A DNA stretch of 64,000 bases, taken from contig CM048554.1 in NCBI GenBank assembly GCA_026413225.1, forward strand, positions 71,168,463 to 71,232,462. The letters run 5' to 3'. The notes below the pieces were generated by a model that saw nothing but the letters and a program-made list of their open reading frames with translations, was not told the DNA's origin and made no database searches. The translations under genes and the position numbers were made by a program. The stretch comes from Otis tarda (Eukaryota; Chordata; Aves; Otidiformes; Otididae). This document shows positions 26,161 through 39,500 of the stretch, piece by piece; position 1 is the stretch's first letter, and every line of letters begins with the position of its first letter.

Positions 26161-26925
26161 GAATCACAGAATGGTTGAGGTTGGAAGGGACATCTGGAAG
26201 TCATGTGGTCCACCCCCCTGCTCAAGTAGGTTCTCCTAGAGCCAGTTGCCCAGGACCTTGTCTAGATAGTTTTTTAATATCTCTAAGGATGGAGACTCCG
26301 CAACATCCCTGGGCAACCTACTCCAGTGTTCAGTCACTCTTACAGTAAAAATGCATTTCCTGATGTTCAAAGGGAATTTTCTGTGTTTCAGTTTGCGTCC
26401 AGTGCCTCTGGTCCTGTCACCACTGAAAAGAGCCTGGTTCCGTCCTCTTTGCACCCTCCTTTCAGGTATTTATATACATTGATAAGATCCTCTTGAGCCT
26501 TCTCTTCTCTAGGCTGAACAGTCCCAGCTCACTCAGCCTTTCCACATATGTGAGGTGGCTCTGTCCCTTAATCACTCTTGTGGTGTTTTGTGGAACTCTC
26601 CAGTATGTCCATCTCTTTTGCACTGGGAAGCCCAGAACTGGACACAGTACTCCCAGTTTGGTCTCACCAGTGCTGAGTAGAGGCGAAGGATCACCTTCCT
26701 CAACCTGCTGGCAGTACTTTATTTAATGCAGCCAGGGATAACATTTGCTTTCTTTGCTACAAGGGCACATTACTGGCTCGTATTCAACCTATTGTCCACC
26801 AGAAGCCCCAAGACCCCAAAGGTCGTGACCAAGACCCCTAGGTCCTTTTCTGACAAGCTCCTTTCCAGATGGATGGCTCCCCATATACACAGGTACATGG
26901 GGTTGTTCTTCCCCAGGAAATGCCA
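26161..26925 (-). mobile_element. CR1 LINE 3' fragment, different subfamily, antisense
   Basis: It starts with the reversed tail (GAATCACAGAATGGTTGAGG), then the antisense ORF2 end. Wording differs from the other CR1 copies here (for example the TGTTCAGTCACTCTTACAGT and GGAACTCTCCAGTATGTCC parts), so it belongs to another CR1 subfamily. Minus-strand frames still show RTRGTGRKLKHRKFPLNIRK and WSRLPRDVAESPSLEIL, the typical CR1 C-terminus. It stops at about 26925 in the region normally coding the segment after the catalytic box, so it is 5' truncated. An imperfect 21-bp duplication (26808-26849) disrupts the frame. Confidence 0.9.
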
Positions 26926-29900
26926 GTCTTGCAGGCAGTGCTGGTATGAATTCAATAGAAATAGCATTTAGCCAGAGTCTTAATTAAGGTGCTGCTCTGA
27001 TGACATTGCATTCTTTGTGGGAGTGTATTAGGGGACACTGAGACGTGCTGCTGAGCCTCTGCTAATTACTGCTGAGGAAAAAAAAATCACAGACAAAGAA
27101 ACAGAAACTTACATTTCACACTAAGATAGCCACTTGTTTCTACATCTGAAAGGAAGAGAGCCAAGTAGACACTCTGAAAGTTAGTCACCGAAGGACTTGA
27201 GACTGAATACAGAACGAGAAGTGTCATTTCTAAGCAACTTCTATATTTAAATCGGCACTTACCTTCAGAATAAGGTACCCTGTGCTTGTGTCTATTCCAG
27301 AGTTCAGGCAAAATCTACTTTCCCAGAAGGTTCCTTTAAGGAAGAGTTCTCATCAACATACTCTTTTGGCAGCACTGGAGTACTGGCAGTCACAACAAGC
27401 AGCAAGGGATGGGTCTATCAGGTTGACTAGGGTTTCTTCTAAATGAAGCACAAACTTCAGCTGAAATTCCCATCTAGAAGCATACTTAAATTTCTTTCCA
27501 TGGGAAATTGAAATCCAGTAATGTGTATTCTTTTGGAGGATACTTATTTTTCCGTCTTTTCTTCCAGCTCAACAAATGACCTGGGGACACAGCAAGTCTG
27601 TCTTGGAAGACACAGTAATCATCTGAATGGATTAGCTCTACACATAAATTCTGCATTGCCGTTCTGCTAACTACTCCCTGTAACTGCAGCTCATGTCCCT
27701 GAAAGTACTACACCATGTCAGGTACTATCTGCAGCTCCAAGCCAGATGATCAGGAGAACCCAAAGTGAATTTTAGAGCATCCCGCAGACCCCCAAGCACT
27801 GTTCTTTGCTATCATCCTGTCCTTCCTTTGCCAACCAAATCTATGCCTAGTAAAATGTCAGAGTATCTGCAGAACTAAAATTGCTAAACTAAATCTAAAA
27901 TTTTCCACAAAACTAAACTGCTCATGTGCATAGGTTTTCATATGACTGCAGTTACATAGCCTCTACTACATGCCACAGAGGGAATTTTCAGATAACGTAA
28001 TTTCTTTGGAGCCATGCAAATGTCAGCAACTAGAATTGCATTTCAGCTTTTTCCTTTTACTCAGAGCAGGATCCGGAAAGAAGGATTCAGTGAGTTAACC
28101 TGGTAGCAAAGAACTACATTATCAATCGTCTCATTTAATCCAAAGGGAATCAATCAATACTGCTTCCCTCAAGCTTTCTTGTCAGTATTTCTCCCTCCAA
28201 CCCAGCCTGCTTCATTCTATCCCTGTCTAGTACTCCATTCAGTTACGGAGTACCAGATCCTCGCATTTATTTAGATTCTCAGTTTCCTGTGAAAACAAAT
28301 GTCAGGCTGCTACTTCATATCTTTGAGAGGCTGGCTCTTAAAGTCTGAATGCCCATTTGCTAACGAATAAGAGAAATGAAAGCAGCATCCCAAAGGAAAC
28401 TAGCAAATATTTGGCAGCAAACAAAAGAAAGATTATCTTTTACTAAGATTTATCCTCTTAATCAACTGACATTGAGTGTTTATTTTTCAGTTTATAATAG
28501 CTAAAAAAGCAGAACCAAATACTAGTTTTTAACATAATGAATTCAGCTATCCAAGCATCCGTTTACAGACAGATAGCTTTAGGGAGGAAAAGGCTGTAAA
28601 ATGCTTTAAAACACTAAGCAAAAGACAATGCCTCTGGTGCAAAACAGCTCTGTTATTTTTCTTAGGGTTTTTAATATACAGCACATAAAGCAATTGTTGC
28701 ATCAATTTTGCTGAAACTATTCTAGAAAACATTCAACAAATAAAGCAGTTTCATTGTTTAGATTCTGTAATAATAACTTACTGAAAGAGCAGTGCAAGAG
28801 AACCTGGCCTCTCTCCCTGATCTGCTGAAGCCCTCTCAAAACAAGCAAGGAAGGAAGGATGAAAAGTGGAGTTTGTGAACCACTTTTAATACAAACGTAC
28901 ATGTGATATGCAAGTTGTCAGCATTCCGTGAAGAAAAGCCATCAACAAATTTCACACCACAAATAGGCCACACTTGCTCGGAAGGGGTATTTCTGGCATG
29001 GCCACCAAAGAGACTGGTACCCAATAAATTGGCTAGGAAGGAATAGACTTAACACAAAGTCCTGCAAACTGATAACATAAGCCTTACAAATGGCTTTTAA
29101 AATTACTTTAGGCAGATGCTCATACTTAACTAGATGTTGATTAAGCACACTATCAAATAATATCCATCCAGGAGTGTGGCCTGTGTTACTCTGAATGCTA
29201 ACAATGTTACAGAGGAAGTCCCCATTCCCTGCTCTGCTGCTTCACGTTTTACTTGAGCAAACACATGCTAGGGTAGTTACATCTGCAAAATTGTATACTA
29301 CCTATAAATCAATACTATGATTGAAATATTACGAAAACCCGCAGTAATTTTATTAATTTGTTGCTGGGCTTTGCAGGGTGTCACATTCACCTGAATGCAT
29401 ATTTGGGAGATAAAAATATGTATTTAATCAGCCCACAAAGTGATTCATAGGAAAGAACCAGAAATAAAAAGCATCCTACAACTACAGCATTTGAAATAAG
29501 AAATGCCAAGATAGTGGCAATGCATTTAATGTCCCAAAGGTTGCTGAAATACCAAAAGTCATGCATGAATAAAGAGGGAAACATGCTACAGGGAAAAGCA
29601 GTAGGGTTTTTTTTTGTCCTTAGGCCAGTGGAATCTAATCAAGAGTCTGTGCTACTTTTGCACATTTAGGAGAGCATCACCAGAGAATTTAGGTTTGTAA
29701 GAGGTCTGCATAGTGCAGGAAAGAAAGTATATAGAAGTTGCTATCATACTCATGGCTAAATAAATTACTTCTCTGTCAGGCTTGACAAAGTGATAGTATA
29801 AATAACTTCCAAGGATAATTTGCTAACACTTGGCTAGTTGGCTTGATTCAGCAATTGGCACTGATAACCCAGTCTGATTCTCAGAAGAACAATGGCATGG

Positions 29901-32036
29901 TTTAATTCTTAATTCTTACTGGAGAAAATTGCAACCTATTGTAAGAACCAATGATTTTCCATGGTAACATATATCACCGATGTACACATTGCAGTCTCAC
30001 AATGGCTATCAATATCATTGTCCCAGAATACGTAGACCTATATAAAAGACAGTAGAGGAAATGGGGCCAAAATGTCAGTCCAAAACATCCCAAAGAAAGC
30101 AAAAGCACAAAATGCATCTTTATATAAATCCTAATTACAATCTTCATGGACTTACAGATAGCCTGATGCTGGGATCTAATTGAAATCTATTATATGGACA
30201 GACCTGTATTGGTTGCCCTCTTACTTCTCATTATGTGCATTAAAACAGCAGCTCAGTCATGGAAAAAGGTCCTTCTGCACGTGAAAGCATGAAAATTACT
30301 ACTGCTAGAACTTTGATAAGAATTTGCTTGTCCAAAGGAGATTGCTACCATGCAACACCAGCTCCAAGTACTTTGTGCACTTACTGTCACGTGTTTGATT
30401 TCTGCCCTACTATTCCTAGTCATCTGTCATTCTCCCTATTTTGAAATCTAAATTTTCCCCAGCTGCTGCTGGCCAATAAGAGTGAGAGAGAGAAATAGAA
30501 CCCTGACAGTCGGGCATGCCCCAGGGAGAAGAAAGACCCAAACAAAGGCAATCAGACTTATTGTCTTTCTTGTTGACAACTGTCAATGTAAATCCTCATG
30601 TTCATATTCATTGCTGACTACCTTGCAGCAACCCTTCCTTGACTACATGTAGCCAAATCACACTCTGAGCCCAAAGGTATCCAACAGCAGTAGATGCAAA
30701 TACTGCCATCAATACAGGATTTTCCTGGAAAAAAAAAAAATTATTTAAGAACTGCAAACAGAATGCACAAAAATCAACCACTTGTTGTACAATAACCATT
30801 TTTTTTCCTCCAGTTGACACTGGAGAGAAGGGTGGTTCTAAAAGCAGAGGAAGAGAGGCACGAGCGAAGCATGTGACTGCACAAAGGTAGCAGGAGAACC
30901 ATTTTGCAGCATCCTCTGCAAGGTTTAAGGTCTCAACCACTTAAGTATCACAGAGACTTTGAAGTAGTGAGGGACAATAGTTCTGGTGACTCAGTCCAAG
31001 AACTCATGTCAATACTGTCTCCATCCTGACTAACTGATGCAACACTATAAAAAAGAGAGGCAGGGGTGACCTTCGAACCTCGTTGCTAGAATTCTCAAAG
31101 CTCTGATTCATGCATAATCCTCATTGTTGAATGTACTTTAAGGGATAAAACAGCTCCAATTTCATTTTTCAAAACCAAGAAAATGCAGTCATATGTAAAG
31201 AAGAGATTTAGGACAGAGTAAAATTTTTAATAGGAGCAAGAAGCTCCATCTTATTCTCCTTTTAGACTTTTTCTGTCTTCCTTCTCCTAATCCTATGAAG
31301 CTTTGAATGGGGGTGATCTCTCAGTGGTTTCAAGAATCAGTTGTCAGCACTACCATGAACAAGGAAGGAAAAATGAACTATCTATAAATAAATATGTATA
31401 TTTTAATAAAATCCTTACCCAAGGAATATACTATACCTCACTTGCTATTCACCCCATGAAAAAAAAATAGTGGAAGAAAGAATGAAAAATAATAGATGCT
31501 AGATACTCAGTGTCTAAGATGAGGAAGGTAGTGAAAAGCCTGTGTAGAATAAAATAGCATGGAATAGCAGAAGTCAGTGGCAAGCAGCTACCTATGGAAA
31601 CTACTAGAGCTTGATGAAATAGATGGTGGATCTGCTACTGATGCTAAACTTAACTCATATTAGCTGTGAAATCTAAGACTACTATTTTTACAAAAGCATG
31701 TTGGATGTTTTCTAGGGCAAAAAGAAAGGTTTGTCCATGACCTGAATGATTTTCAGAGACTTGACAAAAGATCACCAACAGCATCAAGGTGATAAATTAA
31801 AGAATGATAACGGAACATTATAGCTGGGGTAGCAGGCATCACAAAATACAAGAAATTTAAGATGTTAGCTTTCCACAGCAACATTATCTTTGCTGTGTTA
31901 CACAGCCTATATATACATCACAAAAAACTCAGAATTCTACCATCTACATTTCACAAAGAAAAAAGAAACTCAGATGCAGCTTTTGCCCAATGTAGCAAAA
32001 TAAAGCTACTTTTCAACTCAGTGAAACTTAGATTAA
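26926..32036. other. Unique AT-rich DNA, no recognised gene
   Basis: Five kilobases with no recognised transposon or RNA. A strong minus-strand donor consensus lies at about 27256-27265 (GAAG before GTAAGT) but has no convincing acceptor. The only exon-like stretch is at 30622-30724 on minus and is listed separately. Confidence 0.5.
30622..30724 (-). other. Candidate coding exon (speculative)
   Basis: On minus, a run of T ending in CCAG directly precedes a 103-nt stretch open for 34 codons plus one base, ending CAAG before GTAGTC. The translation begins ENPVLMAVFASTAVGYLW and is hydrophobic enough for a membrane segment. The acceptor tract is excellent, but the donor is weak at its fourth and fifth positions. 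The frame closes soon after (TGA). I do not recognise the product. A chance frame is at least as likely as an exon. Confidence 0.2.
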
Positions 32037-32041
32037 AAACC
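32037..32041 (+). repeat. Target-site duplication, left side
   Basis: AAACC directly before the LTR start. GAACC follows the LTR at 32651-32655, matching at four of five positions. This is consistent with a slightly decayed 5-bp duplication, the length made by ERVL-type integrases. Confidence 0.6.
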
Positions 32042-32650
32042 TGTCCTGGTTTGGGGTGAGATGGAACTAATTTTCTTCCCAGTAACTGGTATATTTTGGA
32101 TTTAGTATGGGATTGAGTTTGTGAAGAATGTTGATAATACGCTGATGTTATCAGTTGTTGCTAAAAACACCAAGAACTTTTCTTAGCTTTCCAGGTTTTG
32201 CTAATGTGCAGATGCAAGAAGCTGGGAGGGGTACAGCCAGCACACTTGACCCAAACTGGCCAAAGAAAGTGTTCCATACCGTAAATATCATGCTCAGTAT
32301 GTAAGTGGGGGTTGTCTGGGGAGCTGGCTTTCTTTTTTTTTTTTTGTCTCTCATTGTTTGGAATCATTCCGGCATTGTTTTCAGTTTTTTATTCTGTGAT
32401 TGCTGTTCAAGATGGGCTCTGTCAGGTGGTGAGGAATTGTGCATCGTTCATTTTGTATGTTTTATTATACCTATTATTATAACCATTATTAAAGTATATA
32501 TTATTATATCTTCCTTTGCTATCCTAGTAAACTATCTTTATCTCAACCCATGAGTTTTCTTCCCAATTCTCTCCCCCATCCCCTGGGGAGGGCAAGAGTA
32601 AGCAAGCAGCTGTGTGGTATTCAATTGCTGACTGAGGTTAAACGACAACA
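32042..32650 (+). mobile_element. Solo LTR, avian ERVL-like, 609 bp
   Basis: Begins TGTCCTGGTTTGGGGTGAGA and ends GAGGTTAAACGACAACA, with TG...CA ends. Internal landmarks are GATTTAGTATGGGATTGAG, the AT-rich segment near 32460-32510 with ATTAAA at 32488-32493, and CTTTATCTCAACCCATGAG near 32535. I recall these as typical of a widespread bird ERVL LTR family. No internal retroviral genes flank it, so it arose by LTR-LTR recombination. Its 5' half matches the truncated element at 59316-59610. Confidence 0.85.
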
Positions 32651-32655
32651 GAACC

Positions 32656-35169
32656 TCTTGTGGCAATGCATGTATTGACATGTTCCATAAAAAGAGATAT
32701 GAGAAATCAGATCTGGAAGCAGAACTTAATTTGCAAAAACAAAACAGTGGAAATCAATGGACATAAAATATAAATTCTATTGATAGGTTCCATACCATTT
32801 TAAGGCTCCTCAAATTCATTCTTGAACCCATCATGGCCAATTCATATGGTCTTTTTTTTTTTAGGTTTCTACATCAGGTGAAATTCTCTAGAAACATTTT
32901 CATGAACAAAAAATGTGTTAGATAAACACTTCAGCAGATAATGAGAAGACAGACTTGCTGTCAGAGAAGAGTATTCAGCGACTACCTATCAAGCTGGCCA
33001 AAATTTAAAACATCTAAAATGAAGTGAAAGGCCTCAATTACCAATCTCTTCAGTGATAGCTACTGGTGGTAACTCTAAATGAGCATGGCACAGGCACATG
33101 TACAAACTAGCAGAAGTAGAACCCAAGTCTATTGTTTAGATCATATGTAATGCCAGCATCATGAATGGATTTAAACTTTAGTAATGCCTTTGTGACAATA
33201 GTGACAACATGACATCCTACACAAATTGCTTCAGACAACAATAGTCGTTAATATTTCAGAAATTGAAGAGAATAGTAAAACTGTCACAAGGACAAAGCTG
33301 CAAAATAATGAGGTTATTAAAGAAAGGATGCAATTACAGGGATAAACAAAGTACAGCTGACTGAAACAAGTTCAACAGCTAATAAAAAGGCATTAGCAGA
33401 GATTCTGTTATAATCTGGGTATAAAGACTGGTTCAAAAAATTACAAGAGTATTTGAATACCCTAAATTCCACCTAAAGAAGATTATTGCTATACTATTGT
33501 AGTTACAGAAGGAACTGGCTTTTCAAATAAGCCCACAGAAACCTATTTCACAACAGGTAAACAGAATTATATTAAAGCCTTTCAGGCTATGAGGATATAA
33601 AACTTTATAAGCAAAATACAAAGATAAGAGGGAGAAGATGGGATTGAGAACAGAAAGAAAAAAAAAAAGCCAACTTTAGTATCTGCCACAGGAAATAATA
33701 AGCAGACCCAGGTAGTGTACAAAACAGCAGAATAGCAATTTGCATAAATAAGTAACCATTTCTTGCCAGCTCTCTCGCCTTTTATTGCATTTTATTCACA
33801 GACTCCAGTTCACTTGACCACTATTTGCTTCAACAGCACTTAAATTCAAAACCCACTTCCTTACAAATTTATGCACTTGTAGAAAACCAGTATGTCAGGG
33901 CTTTAGTTCATTCATATTTTTTCCCCAAATAATAATAACAATAGCAAATAATTGTAATAATCACATCATCAGTAGCAAGTACTTGGCCAAGATTTCAGCT
34001 CAGCAAATGTTTCATTTTTTTCTTTAGCATCCTAAATGAGATGCGGGTGGAGAAAATGTGGAGCAGAACTTGACTATTTACTGCTTGAGGTATCTCTAAG
34101 CAAAAAAAAGCAACAAAAATGGGGAGGACACGAGTACTGTCCACAAAATTACATGAGCTGGTGATGGACAAGAGAGCACTTGATTTGGGCACCCATCTTG
34201 CTCTACTGAAAACTGAGTTTGTATTTTTTCCCTTCTCTGAAAGGATTTAATCCACACTATCAGGCATGAGGGAGGGCCAGTTTCCAATGTCTCCTGCTGA
34301 GTGAGTTCCACCTTTGTACAAAGTACTTAGATATTCACTGAGCCATAGAAAGAAATGACATTATAACCTAGTGGCTGCAGCAGTTCCTAGTCCCTGCCCC
34401 ACGAATATGAAGCACTCTATGAAGCAGAACAGCTTTGACAGACAGTACCAAGAGCTGGCCATCTATCACTGCACTACAAGACGGTGCTTAGGATGTGACC
34501 TACAGCAGCAACTGCAATGGTGAATTCAAACCGAGGTCTCTCACTTCTCTATAAAGTGATCCAGCTGTAGCATACCTCATCAGCTGAATCAATATTTAAA
34601 TACAAGATATGAAGAAAAACAGCATCAATATAAAATACCTCTTCAGTCATGATACTTGCGAAATTCTCATAGAGAATGGGGTTCAAACCTCTAATCTACT
34701 AGGCAAAAAGGGGAGCACCACTAGATAGAAATTTTTGCTAAATTCAAAACAAATCCAATAATAATTTCAAGCAATTAAACTACTCAGAGCCATTTTGCTC
34801 CATTCCAATCTAATTTTGCAGTACAGTTTCTGTTATTCATGGACCTCATGTAAAAGAAACTATTTAAGTATAGAATACAAATAATAACAATTAACTTGAA
34901 TTTTGAAATTATGAAAAATCCTTAAGTAATAATTCAAAGTGATTATATATTTTATGTGAATCTAACTGCTAAAATAAGAGTTTTATTATATTCTTGGTGT
35001 TAGCTGCCTTATTTTACCAAAAAAAAAAGGAAATAAATTGTGACATACACAGCTTCCTCAACATTTCTTGTTTAAAACTTACTCATACAGTTTAAAAATA
35101 TATTTTTAAGCATGTTAAACAGCCTTTTACCAGCTTTGCCTCTTTTCCATCTTCTAGACGTGGAGAAGG
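32656..35169. other. Unique AT-rich DNA, no gene seen
   Basis: No recognised repeat, RNA or exon-like stretch. Open frames are short and overlap on both strands. Confidence 0.55.
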
Positions 35170-36067
35170 ATCATAGAATCACAGAAGCATAGAATGGATA
35201 GAGTTGGAAGGGACCTTTAAAGATCATCTAGTCCAACCCCCGTGCAAGGAGCAGGGACATCCCCGACTAGATCAGGTTGATCAGAGCCTTATCCAGCCTG
35301 GCCTTGAACGTTTCCAGGGATGGGGCTTCCACCACCTCTCTGGGCAACCTGTTCCAGTGTTCTACAACTTGCATTGTAAAAAAAATTTTCCTAATATCTA
35401 ATCTGAATCTACTTCCCTCTACTTTAAAATCATTACCCCTCATCCTATCACAACAGGCCTCTCCCCATTTTTCTTGTAGGCCCCCTTGAGGTAATGGAAG
35501 ACCGCTATCAGGTCTCCCCGGAGCCTCCTCTTCTCCAGGCTGAACAGCCCCAACTCTCTCAGCCTGTCCTCATAGGAGAGGTGCTCCAGCCCTCTGATCA
35601 TCTTCGTGGCCCTCCTCTGGACCTTCTCCAACTGGACCATGTCCTTCTTATGCTGGGGGCTCCAGAACTGGACACAGTACTCCAGGTGGGGTCTCACCAG
35701 GGCAGAGTAGAGGGGGAGAATCATCTCCCTCAACCTGCTGGCCACGCTCCTCTTGATGCAGCCCAGGATGCTGTTGGCCTTCTGGGCCGCAAGGGCGCAT
35801 TGCCTGCTCATGTTGAGCTTCTCGTCGACCAGCACTCTCAAGTCCTTCTCCTCAGGGCTGCTCTCAATCTATTTTCAGCCTAGCCTGTATTTGTGCCTGG
35901 AATTGCCATGACCCAGGTGCAGGACCTTGCACTTGGCCTGGTTGAACTTCATGAGGTTGGCACAGACCCACCTCTCCAGCCTGTCAAGGTCCCTGTGGAT
36001 GGCATCCCTCCCTGCCAGCGAGTCGACGGCACCACACAGCTTGGTGTCATCGGCTAACTTGCTGAGG
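35170..36067 (-). mobile_element. CR1 LINE 3' fragment, best-preserved copy, antisense
   Basis: The reversed tail repeats start at 35170. Reading on minus, two nearly continuous frames cover the end of ORF2: 36072-35875 with the catalytic LADDTKL box followed by [20 protein letters not shown], and 35841-35440 with [20 protein letters not shown] and [17 protein letters not shown] stop separates the two, and a small deletion near 35460 removes the residues usually found after GE(K/R). It is the least decayed CR1 in the window and probably the youngest. It is 5' truncated within the palm, just before the catalytic box. Confidence 0.93.
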
Positions 36068-36351
36068 ATCATCTGTTCTGTAGTAGTTAAAGCTGCAGTT
36101 GTCTTTTCTGTCCCTACTTCCTTTCTTCTGGTTCTGTTCTTCTCTTTCCCATCCCTGGACTTTTTGATTTTCTCATTCTCTTCTTCTCTATCTAATTTTT
36201 TTTATTCACTTGTTCTTTTAATAGAGCTTATTACTTAAATAGCCCGGAATCATTCCTGAATGAACTCAAGAGAAGAGGGAGGGGAGGGCAGGGGAAGAAA
36301 GGAAGCAATGCCACAGCAGTTGCAAAGCTTCTAACTGAATTCTGCATCTTA
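36068..36351. other. Non-CR1 spacer between two CR1 pieces, pyrimidine-rich
   Basis: About 285 bp unlike CR1, with a C/T-rich tract at roughly 36110-36210. It occupies the place where the fingers and palm of the reverse transcriptase would lie if the flanking pieces were one element. I recognise no family in it. Confidence 0.5.
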
Positions 36352-36540
36352 TCCTGGAGCACCTTGGTCTTCTCTTCATCCATTGTTACTGGTTTGCCAG
36401 TCTTGCTCGTCAGGGGGAGTATGCTTTCTTTGACGTTCTTTTTCTGACTGACATACCTGTAGAAGTCCGTCTTATTATTCTTTACATCCCTTGCCAAGTT
36501 CAGGTCCATCTGTGCCTTGGGTTTCCCAACCCCATCAAGT
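36352..36540 (-). mobile_element. CR1 ORF2 linker fragment, antisense
   Basis: On minus it encodes MDLNLARDVKNNKTDFYRYV then KPVTMDEEKTKVLQD, the segment of CR1 ORF2 that lies between endonuclease and reverse transcriptase. It has the same orientation as the copy at 35170-36067 and lies 5' of it in CR1 terms, so it may be the other end of one internally rearranged element or a separate insertion. It lacks a 3' tail of its own, which favours the first view. Confidence 0.8.
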
Positions 36541-39500
36541 ACCCTCTTATCCTTGATTCAGTAGAATAGATATAATGCCTCGCTTCTCCTTGGTAACCAA
36601 CAGTCACAGAACCTGCAGGGATAATGACGTTTTTGGCTCTCCAGTGGCAAAGGCCAATGACATTAGCCTGTGGGTTTAAAAAATTTAAAGAAAATAATAG
36701 ACATGCCCGTGTAGAGACACACAGAGACGTGTGTAAAAGTATATCCATATATGTAAATATGCATTGAATAAGGGAAGTTTTGTTTCCTCAGAAAATCTTT
36801 TCAGTGTACTGGCACTTCAGAAGTGGATTGAGGGGCAACAGTACTAGATTTTCAGGAGAGTATTTTCCACAGTATATTTCCAAGAAATATTCACCTAATT
36901 ATTTCAGTATTTAGTTTTGTGACTTCCATAGTATATGAAGAACTTTTTCAGTCTGCTATCCTTATTCTCATAATAGCATCATCTGCAAATTATGTAAGCT
37001 CCAAGCACAGCCTACAATCATACCCAAGGCCATTTTCATCTTCTAAAGTGAACTTTAAAATGAAATTCAGCATTCTCCTATTTTAATATTCTGTTCACTG
37101 ACACTGACTAATTTATTTGCTTTGAAGACTCCAGAAAGCCCACTTGTAATTGAGAAGTGTAATAAATATCTCTGTAATTCTGAGATATCCTTTTCTGAGG
37201 TTGTAGCTATTTCATGGTAACACCCTTCCAGATTCCCCATAAAGGTGTTATTAAAATTGTTAGCTGATGCATACTAACTGCATCTGTAAGATACATTGCC
37301 TTCTAGAAATACAGGCAAAAAGTCTGCAACTTCTAACATATTATAATTTCTAACCTGTACAGTATTTGTATTTCAATATATTCTAAACATAAATAAACTT
37401 TGTGCATAAACAACAAAATTGAGTTTGTAGTTGGTGCAAATATTGTCCTCTTATTATTTCCATCTACTTTTAACAGTAATAAGATCATTTTCTTTTGCTC
37501 TGAAAGGACTACCTGATGCTATCAATGTTTACTTTAACAGAATGTTCCATAAATCATTCATAATAAAGCTGAGGAAATTACAGAACTTTGAAGTATAAAA
37601 TGCAAGTTTAGCAACAGTGTGTATTGAATGTTATAATATCAATCAAGTACATCTTCATACCAACTTATAGGAAATAAGTGAAGGAAATGGATTATTTTCT
37701 GGTACAGAAGAACTGTGGATCAGTATTATACCAGCCACTCTAGAGTTTTAACACATTTTTTCTCCGTCTACTCTATCTATCTGTGTTTCACTGAATCAAC
37801 TTGTAAAGAAGAAATGTCAAATTAAAATCTAGTGAGGAAAAAAAAAATTGTATACTGTTTACATAGCAACATATTCACCCATATATTGTGGTACATTATG
37901 ACAGTGCAGCATGAGCAACAAAGAACTTCCAGCAGGTGCCAGGAAAACTCATAATCATAAAGTCATCTTAGACAAGGGTAATAAAAATACAGTTAAACAG
38001 ACTTAGCTCCTTAGTGACATAGGATAAATCACAAAAGAAAAATTGAGGTAATGATTGCAAGACTACAGTATGGTCATTATTTGTAGACAATGCAGAGGAA
38101 TTAGCAGTGAGATAGTCGAAATGTCATAGTGATAGCATTAGAGGACATTAAGACCTTCCATGATACTGCATGCATTTTTGAACTGTCATATACAAACTTA
38201 AGCAAGATACATGAGAGTTCATTCTTTATTTTAGATAGAGCATTTCTCAAGCAATATATAAATAACTTTGTTAATGATGGCAGTAAAATGCTCCTAGGCC
38301 TGTATAATTAAAGGTATATTTCGCTGTCTCATTACACTCCTGAATCTGTCAGCTCTAGATTCAGATAGTGTAGATATTTTGTTTGGATCAGGCAAGACAC
38401 TTTAAAACATTCTTAAGTTGGGATTTACAAGTAGAAGAATAACTAGCTAAAAGTTAGAAGAAGACTTAAAATATTAGTTAATTTAGAAGACCCTTGATAG
38501 CCTTTAAAATAACATCCAACAGATTTACTTTTTTTTATAGTGAGCATATTAATTTGCTTTTCTCTGAGCTAAATAAATAAAAGCTATACACAAAACCTCT
38601 GTGCTGTGGTGCTATTTTCACCTATTCCTGATTGCTATCTAGAAACCATGAAAAACAAACTCAGTCTTTTAAAAATATATTTTGCTCCCCTTTATGCTTC
38701 ACTTCATAAATGCAGGAAGAAGGAAACAAACATAGGTAACAAAGATGATAAAATTATGATTAAAATAATTCACTAGAGATAAGATGCCCTACTCATCTTC
38801 CAATAAGTGTTAGTTACATGTTTAAAGGAGCTATAGCTGGTTAACTATTTGACACAATTGCATTTTAAATTCTTAAAAGCAAGGTTATGGAAATCATAGG
38901 ATTCACCTTGGGCTTTAGCTCATGGTACTAATACATATTTCAATAATATCTTCAATCCATTTTTCTCCAAGGATCTCTCTTGTCGAATATCTACTAAAGG
39001 TTGCAAAGCATCTGCCTACAACTTTATGGCCACTTATCACAAAACTGGAATTACTGTTTAAGCAACACTAAAAGACACTACTTTTTGAGACAGCTGCACA
39101 AGTAAAGCAAAATAGTCACTATTAAGGCTGATACTGTTTCTAGAGGTTCCTTTGGCATTTTGGGGGTTTTTTTTAACCTCATTCATAAACTTCAGAATGT
39201 GAAATCTTCTTTCTGGACATAGTTGAGATTAATAGAGTGAAGTTTTAATAATTTGATGGTCTTCTTACTATATCTTTAATTCTATTATGTGTAATAGAAA
39301 ACAGTCAATAGGATCAGGAAGACAAGCTACATCCATACAGTAACTACTCATCCAGCTGGATGCTAGCTTAAGAAAACAAAATTTTAGAGAAGTCACAGAA
39401 CTCTGCTTAAAGCAATCACTTTTATTTATCCTTAAAATCAATAAAGTTTACATGAAAATACTTACATAACTCAGTCCTGATTCATAAACTAATCACTATA

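Noticed and set aside
27087..27311. Minus-strand frame crossing a strong GAAG|GTAAGT donor
   Set aside because: The in-frame sequence upstream of the donor is short and has no acceptor with a pyrimidine tract.
35494..35883. 129-codon plus-strand frame
   Set aside because: Exact antisense of CR1 ORF2, whose real frame is on minus.
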